Assembly (NCBI RefSeq): GCF_016587355.1
Contig: NZ_BNJF01000001.1
Location: 4,059,721 to 4,123,720 of the forward strand
Length of the DNA: 64,000 bases
Direction of reading: 5' to 3'
From: Ktedonospora formicarum
GTDB taxonomy: Bacteria; Chloroflexota; Ktedonobacteria; Ktedonobacterales; Ktedonobacteraceae
Shown: piece by piece, positions 34,763 through 43,977 of the stretch
How positions within the stretch are numbered: position 1 is the first letter of the stretch
How the letters are laid out: every line of letters starts with the position of its first letter
The notes under the pieces: model-generated
What the model saw: the letters and a program-made list of their open reading frames with translations, nothing else
Databases searched by the model: none
What the model was told of the DNA's origin: nothing
Position numbers and translations under genes: made by a program

Positions 34763-36616
34763 ATGGAAATGCCTCCAAAGAATAACCGCCAGATGAGAAA
34801 GACAAGTCCACAAAGTTCAGCGCGAAAGCCAATGCGTAAGAGGAACGCGGCGCTACGGTATAGCCTGGCCGGCTCCTTGATCGTGGTCGGTTTGGTTCTA
34901 CTTGGTTTCGCGCTGCTACGCCTGACAGGCACCAATATGGGAGCATCGACTGTTGAGGAGAAGCCCATTAGTGCTGTGCTCAGTATGGCACAACAGCATC
35001 ACCTGAAGTCTGTCACCATAAGCGGCAATGATATTAATGCGACAACCGTTGATGGTAAGCAGATTCACGCTGTCAAAGAAGATGGTCAGCCAGTTACAGA
35101 CGCTCTTATGAAGGGTGGCACCACCGTTAATGTGCAGGATGCGACACAAGGTAATCAGTGGCTACAGGGGCTTGAGGCTCTGGTCTTGATTCTGCTGGTT
35201 GTAGGAACGATGTTCTTCTTCTTGCGCCGCAATGGAAACATGGGTGGTCAGGCTATGCCTTTCGCGCGTTCGAAGGCCAAACGCTTCAGTGAGTCTCGTC
35301 CTTCGGTACTTTTCAAAGACGTCGCTGGTGTGGAAGAGGCCAAGACTGAGCTACAAGAGATTGTCGAATTCCTGAAGCATCCAGCGCGCTTTACCCAGAT
35401 GGGTGCGCGTACACCCAAGGGCGTCCTGCTGGTTGGTGCTCCTGGTACTGGTAAGACACTTATTTCGCGCGCGGTTGCTGGCGAGGCTGGTGTCTCCTTC
35501 TATAGTGTAAGCGGATCCGAATTTGTTGAGATGTTTGTGGGTGTTGGCGCGGCTCGTGTACGAGACCTCTTTAAAGAGGCCAAAGATCATTCGCCATGTA
35601 TCGTCTTTATTGACGAGATTGACGCTGTTGGTCGCCAGCGCTCGAACTCTGGTATGACTGGCAACGATGAGCGTGAGCAAACCTTGAACCAGTTGCTGGT
35701 TGAGATGGATGGTTTTGATAAGGATACCAACATTGTTGTGATTGCCGCCACCAACCGCCCAGATGTGCTTGATCCCGCGCTGCTGCGCCCTGGTCGCTTC
35801 GACCGCCGTGTTATGCTTGATAAGCCCGATATCCGTGGTCGCCTGGAAATCTTGGGCGTGCATGCCAAAGGTAAGCCCCTGGCGCATGATGTAACGCTGA
35901 CAGATCTGGCGCGTCAGACCGCTGGCTTCTCTGGTGCGGACCTGGCGAATCTCTTGAACGAGGCTGCTTTGCTGGCTGCTCGCGATGGCCTGTCCTCGAT
36001 TGAGAAACCACATCTGGATGAGTCCATTCTGCGTGTGATGGCGGGTCCCGAACGCAAGAGTCGCGTGATTACCGAGGCTGAGAAGTCAATCATTGCCTAT
36101 CATGAAGTTGGGCATGCCATTGTTATGCGTTCAGTTCCGGGCGCGGACCCCGTGCAGAAGGTATCAGCGATTGCGCGTGGTATGGCATTGGGTATCACAG
36201 TCCAGGCTCCAGCCGAGGATCGCTACCTCTTGCGCCGTTCAGAATTGCTTGCTAAGATGGCTGGTGCGATGGGTGGTCGAGCCGCTGAAGAGGTTATCTT
36301 TGGCGATATCACCACAGGCGCGAGCCAGGATATTGAGTACGTAACTAGTATCGCGCGACGTATGGTCTGTGAATTTGGTATGACACCGTTAGGCAACATT
36401 CTGTTCAAGGCTGAAGTCGATGGTTCTAGCACATTTAGCGCTGAGACCGCCGCTCGGATTGACGCTGAAGTGTCACTGCTGGTTGACCAGGCTTATCAGA
36501 CCGCGCTCAACATTCTGCGTGAGAAGAAAGAGAAACTGATCGCCATCTCAGAGCACCTGATCCAGGTCGAGACAATTGACGGTGCTGAGCTAGATTCGAT
36601 GTTGTTTGCGGCATAA
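34763..36616 (+). CDS. ftsH: ATP-dependent zinc metalloprotease FtsH
   Basis: A 617-residue membrane protease. Two transmembrane helices (about residues 32-54 and 135-153) flank a small external domain. The AAA module has GAPGTGKT, FIDEIDAVGRQR and the second region of homology with PGRFDRR. The M41 peptidase has HEVGH (His447, Glu448, His451) and a third ligand region GASQDIE. It degrades membrane and short-lived cytoplasmic proteins. The start at 34763 lacks a well-placed ribosome site; ATG 34772 is a possible alternative. thpR follows after one base and is probably cotranscribed. Confidence 0.93.
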   Translation: MEMPPKNNRQMRKTSPQSSARKPMRKRNAALRYSLAGSLIVVGLVLLGFALLRLTGTNMGASTVEEKPISAVLSMAQQHHLKSVTISGNDINATTVDGKQIHAVKEDGQPVTDALMKGGTTVNVQDATQGNQWLQGLEALVLILLVVGTMFFFLRRNGNMGGQAMPFARSKAKRFSESRPSVLFKDVAGVEEAKTELQEIVEFLKHPARFTQMGARTPKGVLLVGAPGTGKTLISRAVAGEAGVSFYSVSGSEFVEMFVGVGAARVRDLFKEAKDHSPCIVFIDEIDAVGRQRSNSGMTGNDEREQTLNQLLVEMDGFDKDTNIVVIAATNRPDVLDPALLRPGRFDRRVMLDKPDIRGRLEILGVHAKGKPLAHDVTLTDLARQTAGFSGADLANLLNEAALLAARDGLSSIEKPHLDESILRVMAGPERKSRVITEAEKSIIAYHEVGHAIVMRSVPGADPVQKVSAIARGMALGITVQAPAEDRYLLRRSELLAKMAGAMGGRAAEEVIFGDITTGASQDIEYVTSIARRMVCEFGMTPLGNILFKAEVDGSSTFSAETAARIDAEVSLLVDQAYQTALNILREKKEKLIAISEHLIQVETIDGAELDSMLFAA

Positions 36617-36617
36617 T

Positions 36618-37196
36618 ATGACAAGAACATTCATTGCCCTTGAAATGAATGATGCTCAGCAGCGCCACCTGACGGAGTTGATCCGGCAGGTGGCGCTGTC
36701 GTTGCCTAGCATTCGTTGGGTAAACCCCACGGGCATCCACCTCACACTTGCCTTCCTTGGCGAATTGGACGAGGGAGGGGTCGCGCGTGCTATCGAAGCC
36801 ACTGAGGAAGCCGCGCGTCATGTCAAGCCTTTTGCCTATCATATGACAAACGTTGGAGCCTTTGGTTCGCTGCGCACCCCACGTGTGATCTGGATGGGCA
36901 TTGAGGAGTCAAGTGGGAGCTTGCAGCGCTTACATCGAGCGCTCAACCATGAACTAAGAGAGAGGCGCTTTGAAGTGGACCGGCGCCCCTTCTCGCCTCA
37001 TCTGACTCTCGCGCGCGTCAAGGCTCCTCTCTCGCCTGAGGAGCAAGCAAACCTTCAGGATTTACTGGCAGGTAAACAACAGAAGCTCGCGCATGCTGAT
37101 GCATACGAAATGCGTAGCCTATATGTCATGAAGAGCGAGTTAAAGGCTGGTGGAGCACAATACACCTGCCTGCGAGAATGTCCACTAGGCAACTAG
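36618..37196 (+). CDS. thpR: RNA 2',3'-cyclic phosphodiesterase ThpR (2H family)
   Basis: A 192-residue 2H phosphoesterase. The two catalytic HxTx motifs are visible, HLTLAFLG and HLTLARVK, about 85 residues apart. The N-terminus TRTFIALEMND is typical of ThpR (formerly 2'-5' RNA ligase). It opens 2',3'-cyclic phosphates on RNA ends. The ATG overlaps the end region of ftsH with one base between them. Confidence 0.88.
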   Translation: MTRTFIALEMNDAQQRHLTELIRQVALSLPSIRWVNPTGIHLTLAFLGELDEGGVARAIEATEEAARHVKPFAYHMTNVGAFGSLRTPRVIWMGIEESSGSLQRLHRALNHELRERRFEVDRRPFSPHLTLARVKAPLSPEEQANLQDLLAGKQQKLAHADAYEMRSLYVMKSELKAGGAQYTCLRECPLGN

Positions 37197-37304
37197 AGCA
37201 GATTGATTGAGCCGGTTGCCTGGTTCAGGTTGAAGCGCTGCGTCTACATATGGCTGGGCTCAAGCTTTCTTGTTGCCTCTGTCGGAGAGTTCTAACAAAG
37301 AGTG

Positions 37305-37338
37305 AAACAGGAGCCGCTTATGACAGCGGCTCCTGTTT
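37305..37338. terminator. Bidirectional terminator between thpR and the MFS gene
   Basis: A 14-bp stem aaacaggagccgct / agcggctcctgttt overlaps the MFS stop codon and can serve both convergent genes. Confidence 0.8.
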
Positions 37339-38571
37339 GTATGGGTGGGCGGGTGGTTCCTGGAAGCGGAAGCGAAGGAGTCCAAGCAGGCCAGTCGTGA
37401 CGAAGATGAGCGCACAGACGGAGATCGCCTGCTGCACGCTCAGATATTGATAGAGGGGCAGTGCCAGGAGTGGGCCGAGCAGGCTCCCCAGCGCGTTCGT
37501 CATATCCGCGAGGCTATAGATCTTGCCAAGGTGGTGTGGAGGCAGTTCGGTCTGCATCATAACCGCCATAGGGATATCTCCCATCGGCCCACCCAGGGCC
37601 GCGAGGGACGCGCCAAGCATCGCCACTGGCAGGCTCGGCACACTTACCATCAAAAGGAAGCCACTTCCCACAACGAGCCCACCGAGAAACATGGTCCCCA
37701 CAGGTCGCCGAAGCGACATACTTCCTATCACAAAATTGCTGACAACATTGCCCACTCCATATGCCCCAACAATCAACCCATATGCGCTCACATTGCCCTG
37801 GAGCACCCGGTCTGCAAGCAGTGGTATGCCAAGCACAAAGCCAGCGACCCAGGCGGCGGAGATGAAACCACTACTGAATATAGCCAGGGCGATAGGTTTA
37901 TGCGCGCGTGCTGCCTGGAAGCCCTGCCGTAGATCAACAAGAAGATCCCTGATTCCAGTGTGCTCTATGGTCTTGCACCGAGGCTTCCAGGCAAAACGAC
38001 TACCCATGAGGGTTACGGCCCCAGCGGAGAGCAGGAAACTGATTGCATCGAGGGTAAAGAAGTGGGTGAGGGGGAGAAAGGTTACCAGGAGAGCTGCCAG
38101 GCTGGGACCAAGCGTGCGTGCCAGGCGACGAGTCACATCCATCAGTCCATTCGTGGCTTGCAACAGATCCGTGTTGGGAACGAGAGCGGGCAGGCTGGAC
38201 TGAAGAGCGGGATTGAAGAGCGCTCCCAGGCTGCCTACCAGGAGCGAAACTATGATGAGCTGCCAGAACTGAAGCTGCCCAAACGTCGCTAGCAGAGGGA
38301 GGCTACTGATGGCAAGCGCGCGCGCGAGGTCCACCGTTATCATAATCGCGCGCCTGTTCCAACGATCCGCGTAGATGCCGCCGAGCAGTCCGAAGAGCAG
38401 TGCTGCGCCAGCCTCTACCCCCGCGATAATAATACCGCCCTGGCTACCAGCCATCTTGATCGCGATCCAGAGCATCGCGATCTGATAGAAGAAGTCACCA
38501 ATAGCCGAGAGCACCTGCCCCGACCAGAGGAGCGCCAGGTGAGGAAGAAGAAGTACTTTGAGAAAACGCAT
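37318..38571 (-). CDS. MFS transporter, drug-exporter-like
   Basis: A 417-residue MFS protein with about 12 helices and GIYADRWNRRAIM in the loop after helix 2. The type (FFYQIAMLWIAIKM, TNGLMDVTRRLARTLGP) resembles the enterobactin/macrolide exporter-like group (MFS_3). It is divergent from a LysR regulator with a 129-bp shared promoter region, so regulation by that protein is likely. The exported compound is unknown. Confidence 0.85.
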   Translation of the reverse strand: MRFLKVLLLPHLALLWSGQVLSAIGDFFYQIAMLWIAIKMAGSQGGIIIAGVEAGAALLFGLLGGIYADRWNRRAIMITVDLARALAISSLPLLATFGQLQFWQLIIVSLLVGSLGALFNPALQSSLPALVPNTDLLQATNGLMDVTRRLARTLGPSLAALLVTFLPLTHFFTLDAISFLLSAGAVTLMGSRFAWKPRCKTIEHTGIRDLLVDLRQGFQAARAHKPIALAIFSSGFISAAWVAGFVLGIPLLADRVLQGNVSAYGLIVGAYGVGNVVSNFVIGSMSLRRPVGTMFLGGLVVGSGFLLMVSVPSLPVAMLGASLAALGGPMGDIPMAVMMQTELPPHHLGKIYSLADMTNALGSLLGPLLALPLYQYLSVQQAISVCALIFVTTGLLGLLRFRFQEPPAHPYKQEPLS

Positions 38572-38700
38572 AGTATGTAGCCATCCTTGGGATAAGTATC
38601 ACAGTGATCTATCGTGTCTTGAAGAGGATAGTCGATTCTGCTACTATTATGCAATCCGATATATGCTATACTTGTTATCGAAAAAATCTATAGGTAACCG

Positions 38701-39633
38701 ATGGATCGTGAGCAACTACTGACATTTGAGCGCATCGTACGCGAGGGAAGCTTTAGTAAAGCCGCTCGCTCGCTGAATATCGCGCAACCTACTATCAGCG
38801 CGCGCATTCAGGCCCTGGAAGAGGCCGTAGGTGGGCAACTCTTTCAGCGTGGTGGGCGTGGTGTCACTTTGACCGAGCGTGGAGAGAGCTTCCTGCCATA
38901 CGCTCGGCATGCCCTGGCGATCCTGGCGGAGGGGGTGGAAACGGCCCGTCTGACACAGTCAGGGCAGCGGGGGAGAGTGACCCTGGCGGCCATGCAATCG
39001 CTCGCGGAAGGCTTTTTAGCGCATAGTATTGCCCGCTTCTATCAGACACACCCTCTGGTGGATGTCTCGTTGCAGATAGCGCACAGCGATGAGATTGTCG
39101 CCATGCTCATCGACGGTGTAGTCAAGCTAGGGTTGATCGGATACCCATTTCAGGATCGCAATTTGCGAACACTGCTCCGATTGCGCGAGCCGATGGTGCT
39201 GGTACTGCCCGCTTTACATCCTCTGGCGGGCTGTGAGGATATAACATTAGCGGAGCTTAGACAGAGCAAAAGCCCCCTTTTCCAGGTCAGATGGGGGAGC
39301 GCCATTGATAGCTTATTGCAGAGTATCACTATCCCCGGCCAGCCTGTGATCGAGGTCCCCTTTAGCACCGCGAGACACCTGTTACTACACGGTCTGGGAG
39401 CGGCGCTACTCACCCGTACCACCGTATCTGAAGAACTGGCTGATGGACGTTTGGTTGCTATTCGTGTGAGGGATGTTCCTACGGTCTATCGCGATAGCGC
39501 GTTAGTTACTCTGGCACATGGCGAGCCACTTCCAAGCGCTCTGCGAGACTTCATTACTACCCTATTGGACGAGGCCGCGAACTCCTCCGCCTTCATCGGT
39601 CTACGCTATGGAGATGAGATCGTGGGCCCGTAA
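38701..39633 (+). CDS. LysR-family transcriptional regulator
   Basis: A 310-residue regulator. The N-terminal winged helix-turn-helix (residues 3-60, SFSKAARSLNIAQPTISARI) and a periplasmic-binding-protein-like effector domain (about 90-295) are present. The start ATG at 38701 abuts gtaacc and has no good ribosome site, so a short leader or other start is possible. It is divergent from the MFS exporter, the usual arrangement for a LysR protein and its target. Confidence 0.92.
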   Translation: MDREQLLTFERIVREGSFSKAARSLNIAQPTISARIQALEEAVGGQLFQRGGRGVTLTERGESFLPYARHALAILAEGVETARLTQSGQRGRVTLAAMQSLAEGFLAHSIARFYQTHPLVDVSLQIAHSDEIVAMLIDGVVKLGLIGYPFQDRNLRTLLRLREPMVLVLPALHPLAGCEDITLAELRQSKSPLFQVRWGSAIDSLLQSITIPGQPVIEVPFSTARHLLLHGLGAALLTRTTVSEELADGRLVAIRVRDVPTVYRDSALVTLAHGEPLPSALRDFITTLLDEAANSSAFIGLRYGDEIVGP

Positions 39634-39769
39634 TATGAATAACAGGTAAAATAGGATATAATATGGTCGAGGCGTAGATAAATATGGATATCATGTCTAT
39701 TTAGAGGGCATATATGATATGTATTTTGTCTATACTCGGAAGTGGTGCTTGAAATGAATTGGTAGAGGG

Positions 39770-39799
39770 TTGACAGACACCATGTAGTTGAGGTATCCT
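39770..39799 (+). promoter_or_regulatory. Promoter of the ilv leader transcript
   Basis: Consensus TTGACA (39770-39775) and TATCCT (39794-39799) are 18 bases apart. The 7-bp inverted repeat gtagagg / cctctac (39762-39768, 39800-39806) encloses the promoter and could be an operator. It lies 630 bases before ilvB. Confidence 0.6.
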
Positions 39800-39978
39800 C
39801 CTCTACATATAAACGACCCCACACTCAAACCTAGCGAGGTTGCTAGTGGGATAGTGGTTTGTGTGTCGTTTGGAATGAGGCAAGTGAGATGTTGTGTGGC
39901 AGGCAGTGCCTGTGCCAGCATTATGTACACAATAGTTGGCAGATACGCTTGTACAAAGCGAAACGGAGAGAAGACGAA

Positions 39979-40326
39979 ATGGCAATGACATACACAGCGC
40001 AGATGCGGTCAGCAATGTTTGCTGACGAACGCCACGCTTGTAGTATGTCCAATATGCCAGGCGCAATGTCTGCGACGTCTCAGCGCGCCTCGAAAATGGA
40101 TGCGAAGAAGAGCACTACCTCTAGAACCGACAGCTACATAGCGTCGGTTCTTTTGTTTGTATTGGTCCTTCTGGTTTCCGTATCCCTTAGGAATCTTGTA
40201 TTCTTGCTTAGCATTATTAGCCTTTTGGGCCTTATTCTTCTTAGCTGCCTTACCAGACTGAAAGGCTTTGCTAGTCTGGTAGGGCTCACCGAGAAGCAAG
40301 CCGCAAGAACCGTAAGGGGAGATTAA
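39979..40326 (+). CDS. Leu/Val/Ile-rich leader frame upstream of ilvB
   Basis: A 115-residue frame from an ATG with ggaga upstream. Residues ~57-90 (from SVLLFVLVLLVSVSLRNL through GLILLSCL) hold about 25 Leu, Val and Ile in 38 positions, mostly from ctt, ttg, gtt and att codons rather than the ctg common in the neighbouring genes. Two stable hairpins lie inside or beside this stretch, and a terminator follows before ilvB. This is the pattern of a leader peptide controlling a branched-chain amino acid operon, although 115 residues is long for one. It could instead be a small membrane protein or chance. Confidence 0.45.
   Translation: MAMTYTAQMRSAMFADERHACSMSNMPGAMSATSQRASKMDAKKSTTSRTDSYIASVLLFVLVLLVSVSLRNLVFLLSIISLLGLILLSCLTRLKGFASLVGLTEKQAARTVRGD
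40123..40158 (+). terminator. Terminator-like hairpin inside the ilv leader
   Basis: A 9-bp perfect stem agaaccgac / gtcggttct is followed by tttgtttg, at the start of the Leu/Val/Ile-rich codons. Confidence 0.55.
40247..40285 (+). promoter_or_regulatory. 13-bp hairpin in the ilv leader
   Basis: gcct-taccagact pairs with agtctggta-gggc around a 13-base loop, at the end of the Leu/Val/Ile-rich codons. It is a candidate pause or anti-terminator structure. Confidence 0.5.
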
Positions 40327-40370
40327 CGGAAGCAACGAAGCAACCAATCCAAAGAAGGTAACCTTGATAG

Positions 40371-40400
40371 AGGACCTCCCTGTGTGGAGGCCCTTTTTTT
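40371..40400 (+). terminator. Attenuator-type terminator before ilvB
   Basis: ggacctcc pairs with ggaggccc (one mismatch) and is followed by seven T. It lies 31 bases before the ilvB start, where a terminator makes sense only if it is regulated. Confidence 0.75.
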
Positions 40401-40430
40401 GTTATCTTTTTGAAATGCTGCGGAGGAATT

Positions 40431-42200
40431 ATGGCAATCGCCACCAATATTATGCACGATGCAGGAAACACGCGTGAGCGCAGCCAGAGCGCTCGTGAGC
40501 TGACCGGAAGCGAGATCGTTTGTGAGGCCCTGGTGCGGGAAGGGGTGGAGTTTATCTATGGCTATCCGGGTGGAGCGATTATTCCTTTCTATGATGCTCT
40601 CACCTCTTATCCCGATTTGCATCATGTGCTGGTGCGCCATGAGCAAGCGGCGTCTCATGCGGCTGATGGATACGCGCGCGCCACAGGGAAAGTTGGTGTG
40701 TGTGCTGCTACCAGTGGTCCCGGCGCAACCAATCTGGTCACTGGGCTGGCGACCGCGTTTATGGACTCGGTTCCAGTAGTCGCGATCACCGGGCAGGTGG
40801 CGCGTCCTTTGATTGGTCGCGATGCCTTTCAGGAAACCGACATTATCGGTATAACCCAGCCTATTACAAAGCATAGTTTCCAGGTTCATAGCATGGATGA
40901 GCTTGCTCCAGCGATCCATGAGGCGTTCCGTGTCGCACGTAGTGGGCGTCCAGGTCCGGTGCTGGTCGATATCCCGAAAGACATTCAGCAGGCCCGTGCC
41001 TGGTATGATCCCGCGAACTATCAGACCTCTGAGGAACAGTTGCGCCATGAGCAAGAGACTGTTTCCCGCCCTGCGGCTCATCTTATTGACCAGGCTACTC
41101 AGATGCTTTCCGGAGCCAAGAAGCCTCTTATCATGGCAGGCCATGGCATTATCCTCTCGGGAGCATACAAAGAACTCAAGGCCTTCGCCGAAAAGACCTC
41201 CATTCCCGTCATCACGACACTACTAGGGCAGAGTGCCTTCCCAGAGGATCATCCATTGCACCTGGGAATGCCCGGCATGCATGGACCAGCGCATGTCAAC
41301 CGCGCGATAGGCGAGTCCGATGTGATCGTAGGCGTGGGTTTGCGTTTTGATGACCGCGTGACTGGTAAGGTTGATGAGTTCGCCCCCAATGCGCGCATTA
41401 TCCATATCGATATCGACGCCTCCGAGCTACATAAGGTCAAGGTCGCGACCGTGGCGATTGCGAGCGACGCGCGTGTGGCCCTGGAAGCCCTGACCGAGTC
41501 TGTCCAGCCCGGCGATTACCAGGAGTGGTTTGAGCGCATTCGCGCCTGGCAGACTGAGAGCGATGAGCGTGTTGGTATGGGACAGTGGGACCCCGCCTAC
41601 CCAAGTCCGATGGATGTCCTTCAAACCATTTATAAGCAGACCGAAGGGAAGGCCATTGTCGTCAGTGATGTGGGGCAGCATCAGATGTGGACCGCCCGTT
41701 TCTATCCCTGGACTCGTCCAAACAGCCATATTACCTCTGGTGGTTTAGGTACAATGGGCTTCTCAATCCCGGCTGCGATGGGTGTCAAGATGGGTATGCC
41801 CGATGCGCCCGTGTGGGTGGTGGTTGGTGATGGCTGCGTACAGATGAATATTCAAGAACTGGCGACCCTCCAACAGGAGCGCGTTCCCGTCAAAATCGCG
41901 ATTATGAATAACGGCTACCTGGGTATGGTGCGCCAGTGGCAGCAATTCTTCCATTCTCGCAACTATTCCGAGACGCCTATCTCCGGCCCTGATTACGTCA
42001 AACTGGCGGAAGCCTATGGTCTAACAGGTATCCGTGTAACAAAGAGTGATGAGGTTGAAGCTGCCATTCAGCAGGCGATGGAGACCCCTGGAAGCGTAAT
42101 CGTCGAGTTCGTGATCGAGTCGGAAGCATGTGTGTACCCGATGGTCGCTCCTGGAGCCGCTATCACCAGTATGATCGAAGAGAGTGAGAGGAGGGCCTAA
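40431..42200 (+). CDS. ilvB: Acetolactate synthase large subunit
   Basis: A 589-residue ThDP enzyme that condenses two pyruvates (or pyruvate with 2-oxobutyrate), the first common step to Val, Leu and Ile. The catalytic Glu region (VRHEQAASHAADGYARA), the FAD/substrate region and the ThDP/Mg motif GDGCVQMNIQELATL...NNGYLG are intact. The ATG at 40431 follows gaggaatt. The frame reaches a TTG at 40410, but this lies before the ribosome site. It is first in ilvB-ilvN-ilvC-leuA. Confidence 0.96.
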   Translation: MAIATNIMHDAGNTRERSQSARELTGSEIVCEALVREGVEFIYGYPGGAIIPFYDALTSYPDLHHVLVRHEQAASHAADGYARATGKVGVCAATSGPGATNLVTGLATAFMDSVPVVAITGQVARPLIGRDAFQETDIIGITQPITKHSFQVHSMDELAPAIHEAFRVARSGRPGPVLVDIPKDIQQARAWYDPANYQTSEEQLRHEQETVSRPAAHLIDQATQMLSGAKKPLIMAGHGIILSGAYKELKAFAEKTSIPVITTLLGQSAFPEDHPLHLGMPGMHGPAHVNRAIGESDVIVGVGLRFDDRVTGKVDEFAPNARIIHIDIDASELHKVKVATVAIASDARVALEALTESVQPGDYQEWFERIRAWQTESDERVGMGQWDPAYPSPMDVLQTIYKQTEGKAIVVSDVGQHQMWTARFYPWTRPNSHITSGGLGTMGFSIPAAMGVKMGMPDAPVWVVVGDGCVQMNIQELATLQQERVPVKIAIMNNGYLGMVRQWQQFFHSRNYSETPISGPDYVKLAEAYGLTGIRVTKSDEVEAAIQQAMETPGSVIVEFVIESEACVYPMVAPGAAITSMIEESERRA

Positions 42201-42204
42201 GACA

Positions 42205-42780
42205 ATGGCAACCACAGCAGCAAACATCGCGGCGTATAACGCCGAGTATGATCCAGATGCCCGCGCGGGCCATTCGGTAATTCCCCAGTCCATCGCGCGT
42301 GAGCATACCCTGATCGTTCAGGTACTTGACCGGGTTGGCGCGGTGGATCGTGTTGTTGGCCTGATGCGCCGACGGCGCGCCAACATGCAGACGCTAACCC
42401 TGAGTGGAAGTGAGAGCGACAACGTGGTGCGTGTCACGGTCACAGTCAATGATGCCGAGGTCGCAGTGGGGCATCTTGTCGAGCAACTGCGCAAAATTCT
42501 GGAAGTTCGCGAAGTCATCAGTATTCCTGAGCAGCAAGCGCTTATACGCGAACTGGCTATGATTAAGGTTGGATATTCTCCCGAGAAGAAGGCGGAGGTC
42601 TTCGGGATCGCCGAACTTTTTGGAGCGCATGTCGCCGAAGTAGCGGCTGAGACCGCCACCTTTGAAGTTAGTGGCAGCCCCGCCCGGGTTGCTCAATGCA
42701 TTGAGCAGTTGCGGGTATATGATATTCGCGAAATCGCGCGTTCGGGCCGTGTCACGATGGCTCGCGGTACTGAAGATTAA
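42205..42780 (+). CDS. ilvN: Acetolactate synthase small (regulatory) subunit
   Basis: A 191-residue regulatory subunit. An ACT domain (HTLIVQVLDRVGAVDRVVGL, residues ~34-105) is followed by the C-terminal domain with LAMIKVGYSPEKKAEV. It confers valine feedback control on IlvB. gaggaggg precedes the ATG at 42205, five bases after ilvB. An N-terminal extension of about 30 residues precedes the ACT domain. Confidence 0.94.
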   Translation: MATTAANIAAYNAEYDPDARAGHSVIPQSIAREHTLIVQVLDRVGAVDRVVGLMRRRRANMQTLTLSGSESDNVVRVTVTVNDAEVAVGHLVEQLRKILEVREVISIPEQQALIRELAMIKVGYSPEKKAEVFGIAELFGAHVAEVAAETATFEVSGSPARVAQCIEQLRVYDIREIARSGRVTMARGTED

Positions 42781-42875
42781 TCCTAGAGCCTTAACCAGAC
42801 GATATTCAATTTTAGGCTCTCTCTGAGCCTCTCTATAACATTTCTTCTAAAGAACGAGGAGCTACGAAAAATACT

Positions 42876-43916
42876 ATGGCAACTATTTACTATGATTCAG
42901 ACGCAAACCTGGACGTATTGCAGTCGAAGCGGGTCGCTGTGATTGGCTATGGCAGTCAGGGCCATGCCCACGCGCTCAATATGCGCGATAGTGGCTGCGA
43001 GGTCGTCATTGGCCTACCCAGTGAGAGTAAGAGTCGTGCCAAGGCCGAGGCTGAAGGCCTGCGCGTTATGACGCCAGCAGAAGCGGCGGCTTACGCGGAT
43101 GTCATCATGATTCTCATCCCCGACCAGCATCACCGTGAGGTCTTCGAGCGCGATATTCGTCCCGGCTTGGCTGCGGGTAAGATGATCCTGGTCGCGCACG
43201 GCTTTAGTCTGCACTATGCCCAGATTGTTCCTCCCGCTGATGTGGACGTCGCGATGGTCGCGCCCAAGGGACCGGGTCATATGGTTCGCCGCCTCTATAC
43301 CGATGGGGCTGGTATTCCGGGCCTCTGGGCGGTCTACCAGGACGCGAGCGGTCAGGCTGAAGCTCTGACACTGGCCTACGCGCGCGCCATTGGCTGCACA
43401 CGCGCTGGTGTTCTGCATACCACCTTTAAAGAGGAGACCGAGACCGACCTCTTTGGGGAACAGGCTGTACTGTGCGGCGGTGTCACGGAACTGATGCGCG
43501 CCGGATTTGAGACCCTGGTTGAAGCAGGTTATCAGCCGGAGTCGGCCTATTTCGAGTGCCTGCATGAGATGAAGTTGATTGTGGACCTGATTTACGAAGG
43601 TGGCATGGATTATATGCGCTATTCCATCAGCGATACAGCTGAGTATGGCGATTACATCACTGGCCCCCGCCTGATCAATCAGCAGGTGCGCGACGAGATG
43701 AAGAATGTCCTGAAGGATATTCAGAATGGCACCTTTGCCACACGTTGGATTCAGGAGAATCAGGCTGGTCGCCCCTCCTTCCTGGCGATGCGCAGGGCCA
43801 ATAGCGAAACACAGCTGGCCCAGGTTGGTAAAGAGCTGCGCGCCATGATGCCATGGCTCGCCAATAAGCCTGGTGCGCAGACTGAGCAACCGAAAGCTGA
43901 AGCCAAGACGAAGTAA
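42876..43916 (+). CDS. ilvC: Ketol-acid reductoisomerase, class I
   Basis: A 346-residue enzyme that isomerises and reduces acetolactate. The Rossmann motif GYGSQGHAHALN, the metal-binding TDLFGEQAVLCGG and the helical knot EGGMDYMRYSISDTAEYGD are present. Two Ser in the cofactor loop (LPSESKSR) fit NADPH use. An aaagaacgagg stretch precedes the ATG. The tail (TEQPKAEAKTK) is a short hydrophilic extension. Confidence 0.95.
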   Translation: MATIYYDSDANLDVLQSKRVAVIGYGSQGHAHALNMRDSGCEVVIGLPSESKSRAKAEAEGLRVMTPAEAAAYADVIMILIPDQHHREVFERDIRPGLAAGKMILVAHGFSLHYAQIVPPADVDVAMVAPKGPGHMVRRLYTDGAGIPGLWAVYQDASGQAEALTLAYARAIGCTRAGVLHTTFKEETETDLFGEQAVLCGGVTELMRAGFETLVEAGYQPESAYFECLHEMKLIVDLIYEGGMDYMRYSISDTAEYGDYITGPRLINQQVRDEMKNVLKDIQNGTFATRWIQENQAGRPSFLAMRRANSETQLAQVGKELRAMMPWLANKPGAQTEQPKAEAKTK

Positions 43917-43977
43917 CCGCATCGGTTTCGCAGATGAATTTGAGTGTTGAGAGGTAGGCATACAGGAGGCAAACGTC

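Noticed and set aside
40009..40347. Minus-strand Lys/Asn/Gln-rich 112-codon frame in the ilv leader
   Set aside because: It has no ribosome site or family likeness and opposes the operon. Its Lys-rich part is the complement of the Leu/Val/Ile codons.
39640..40430. T-box riboswitch before ilvB
   Set aside because: No T-box consensus segment or specifier loop was recognised; the Leu/Val/Ile-rich frame explains the region better.
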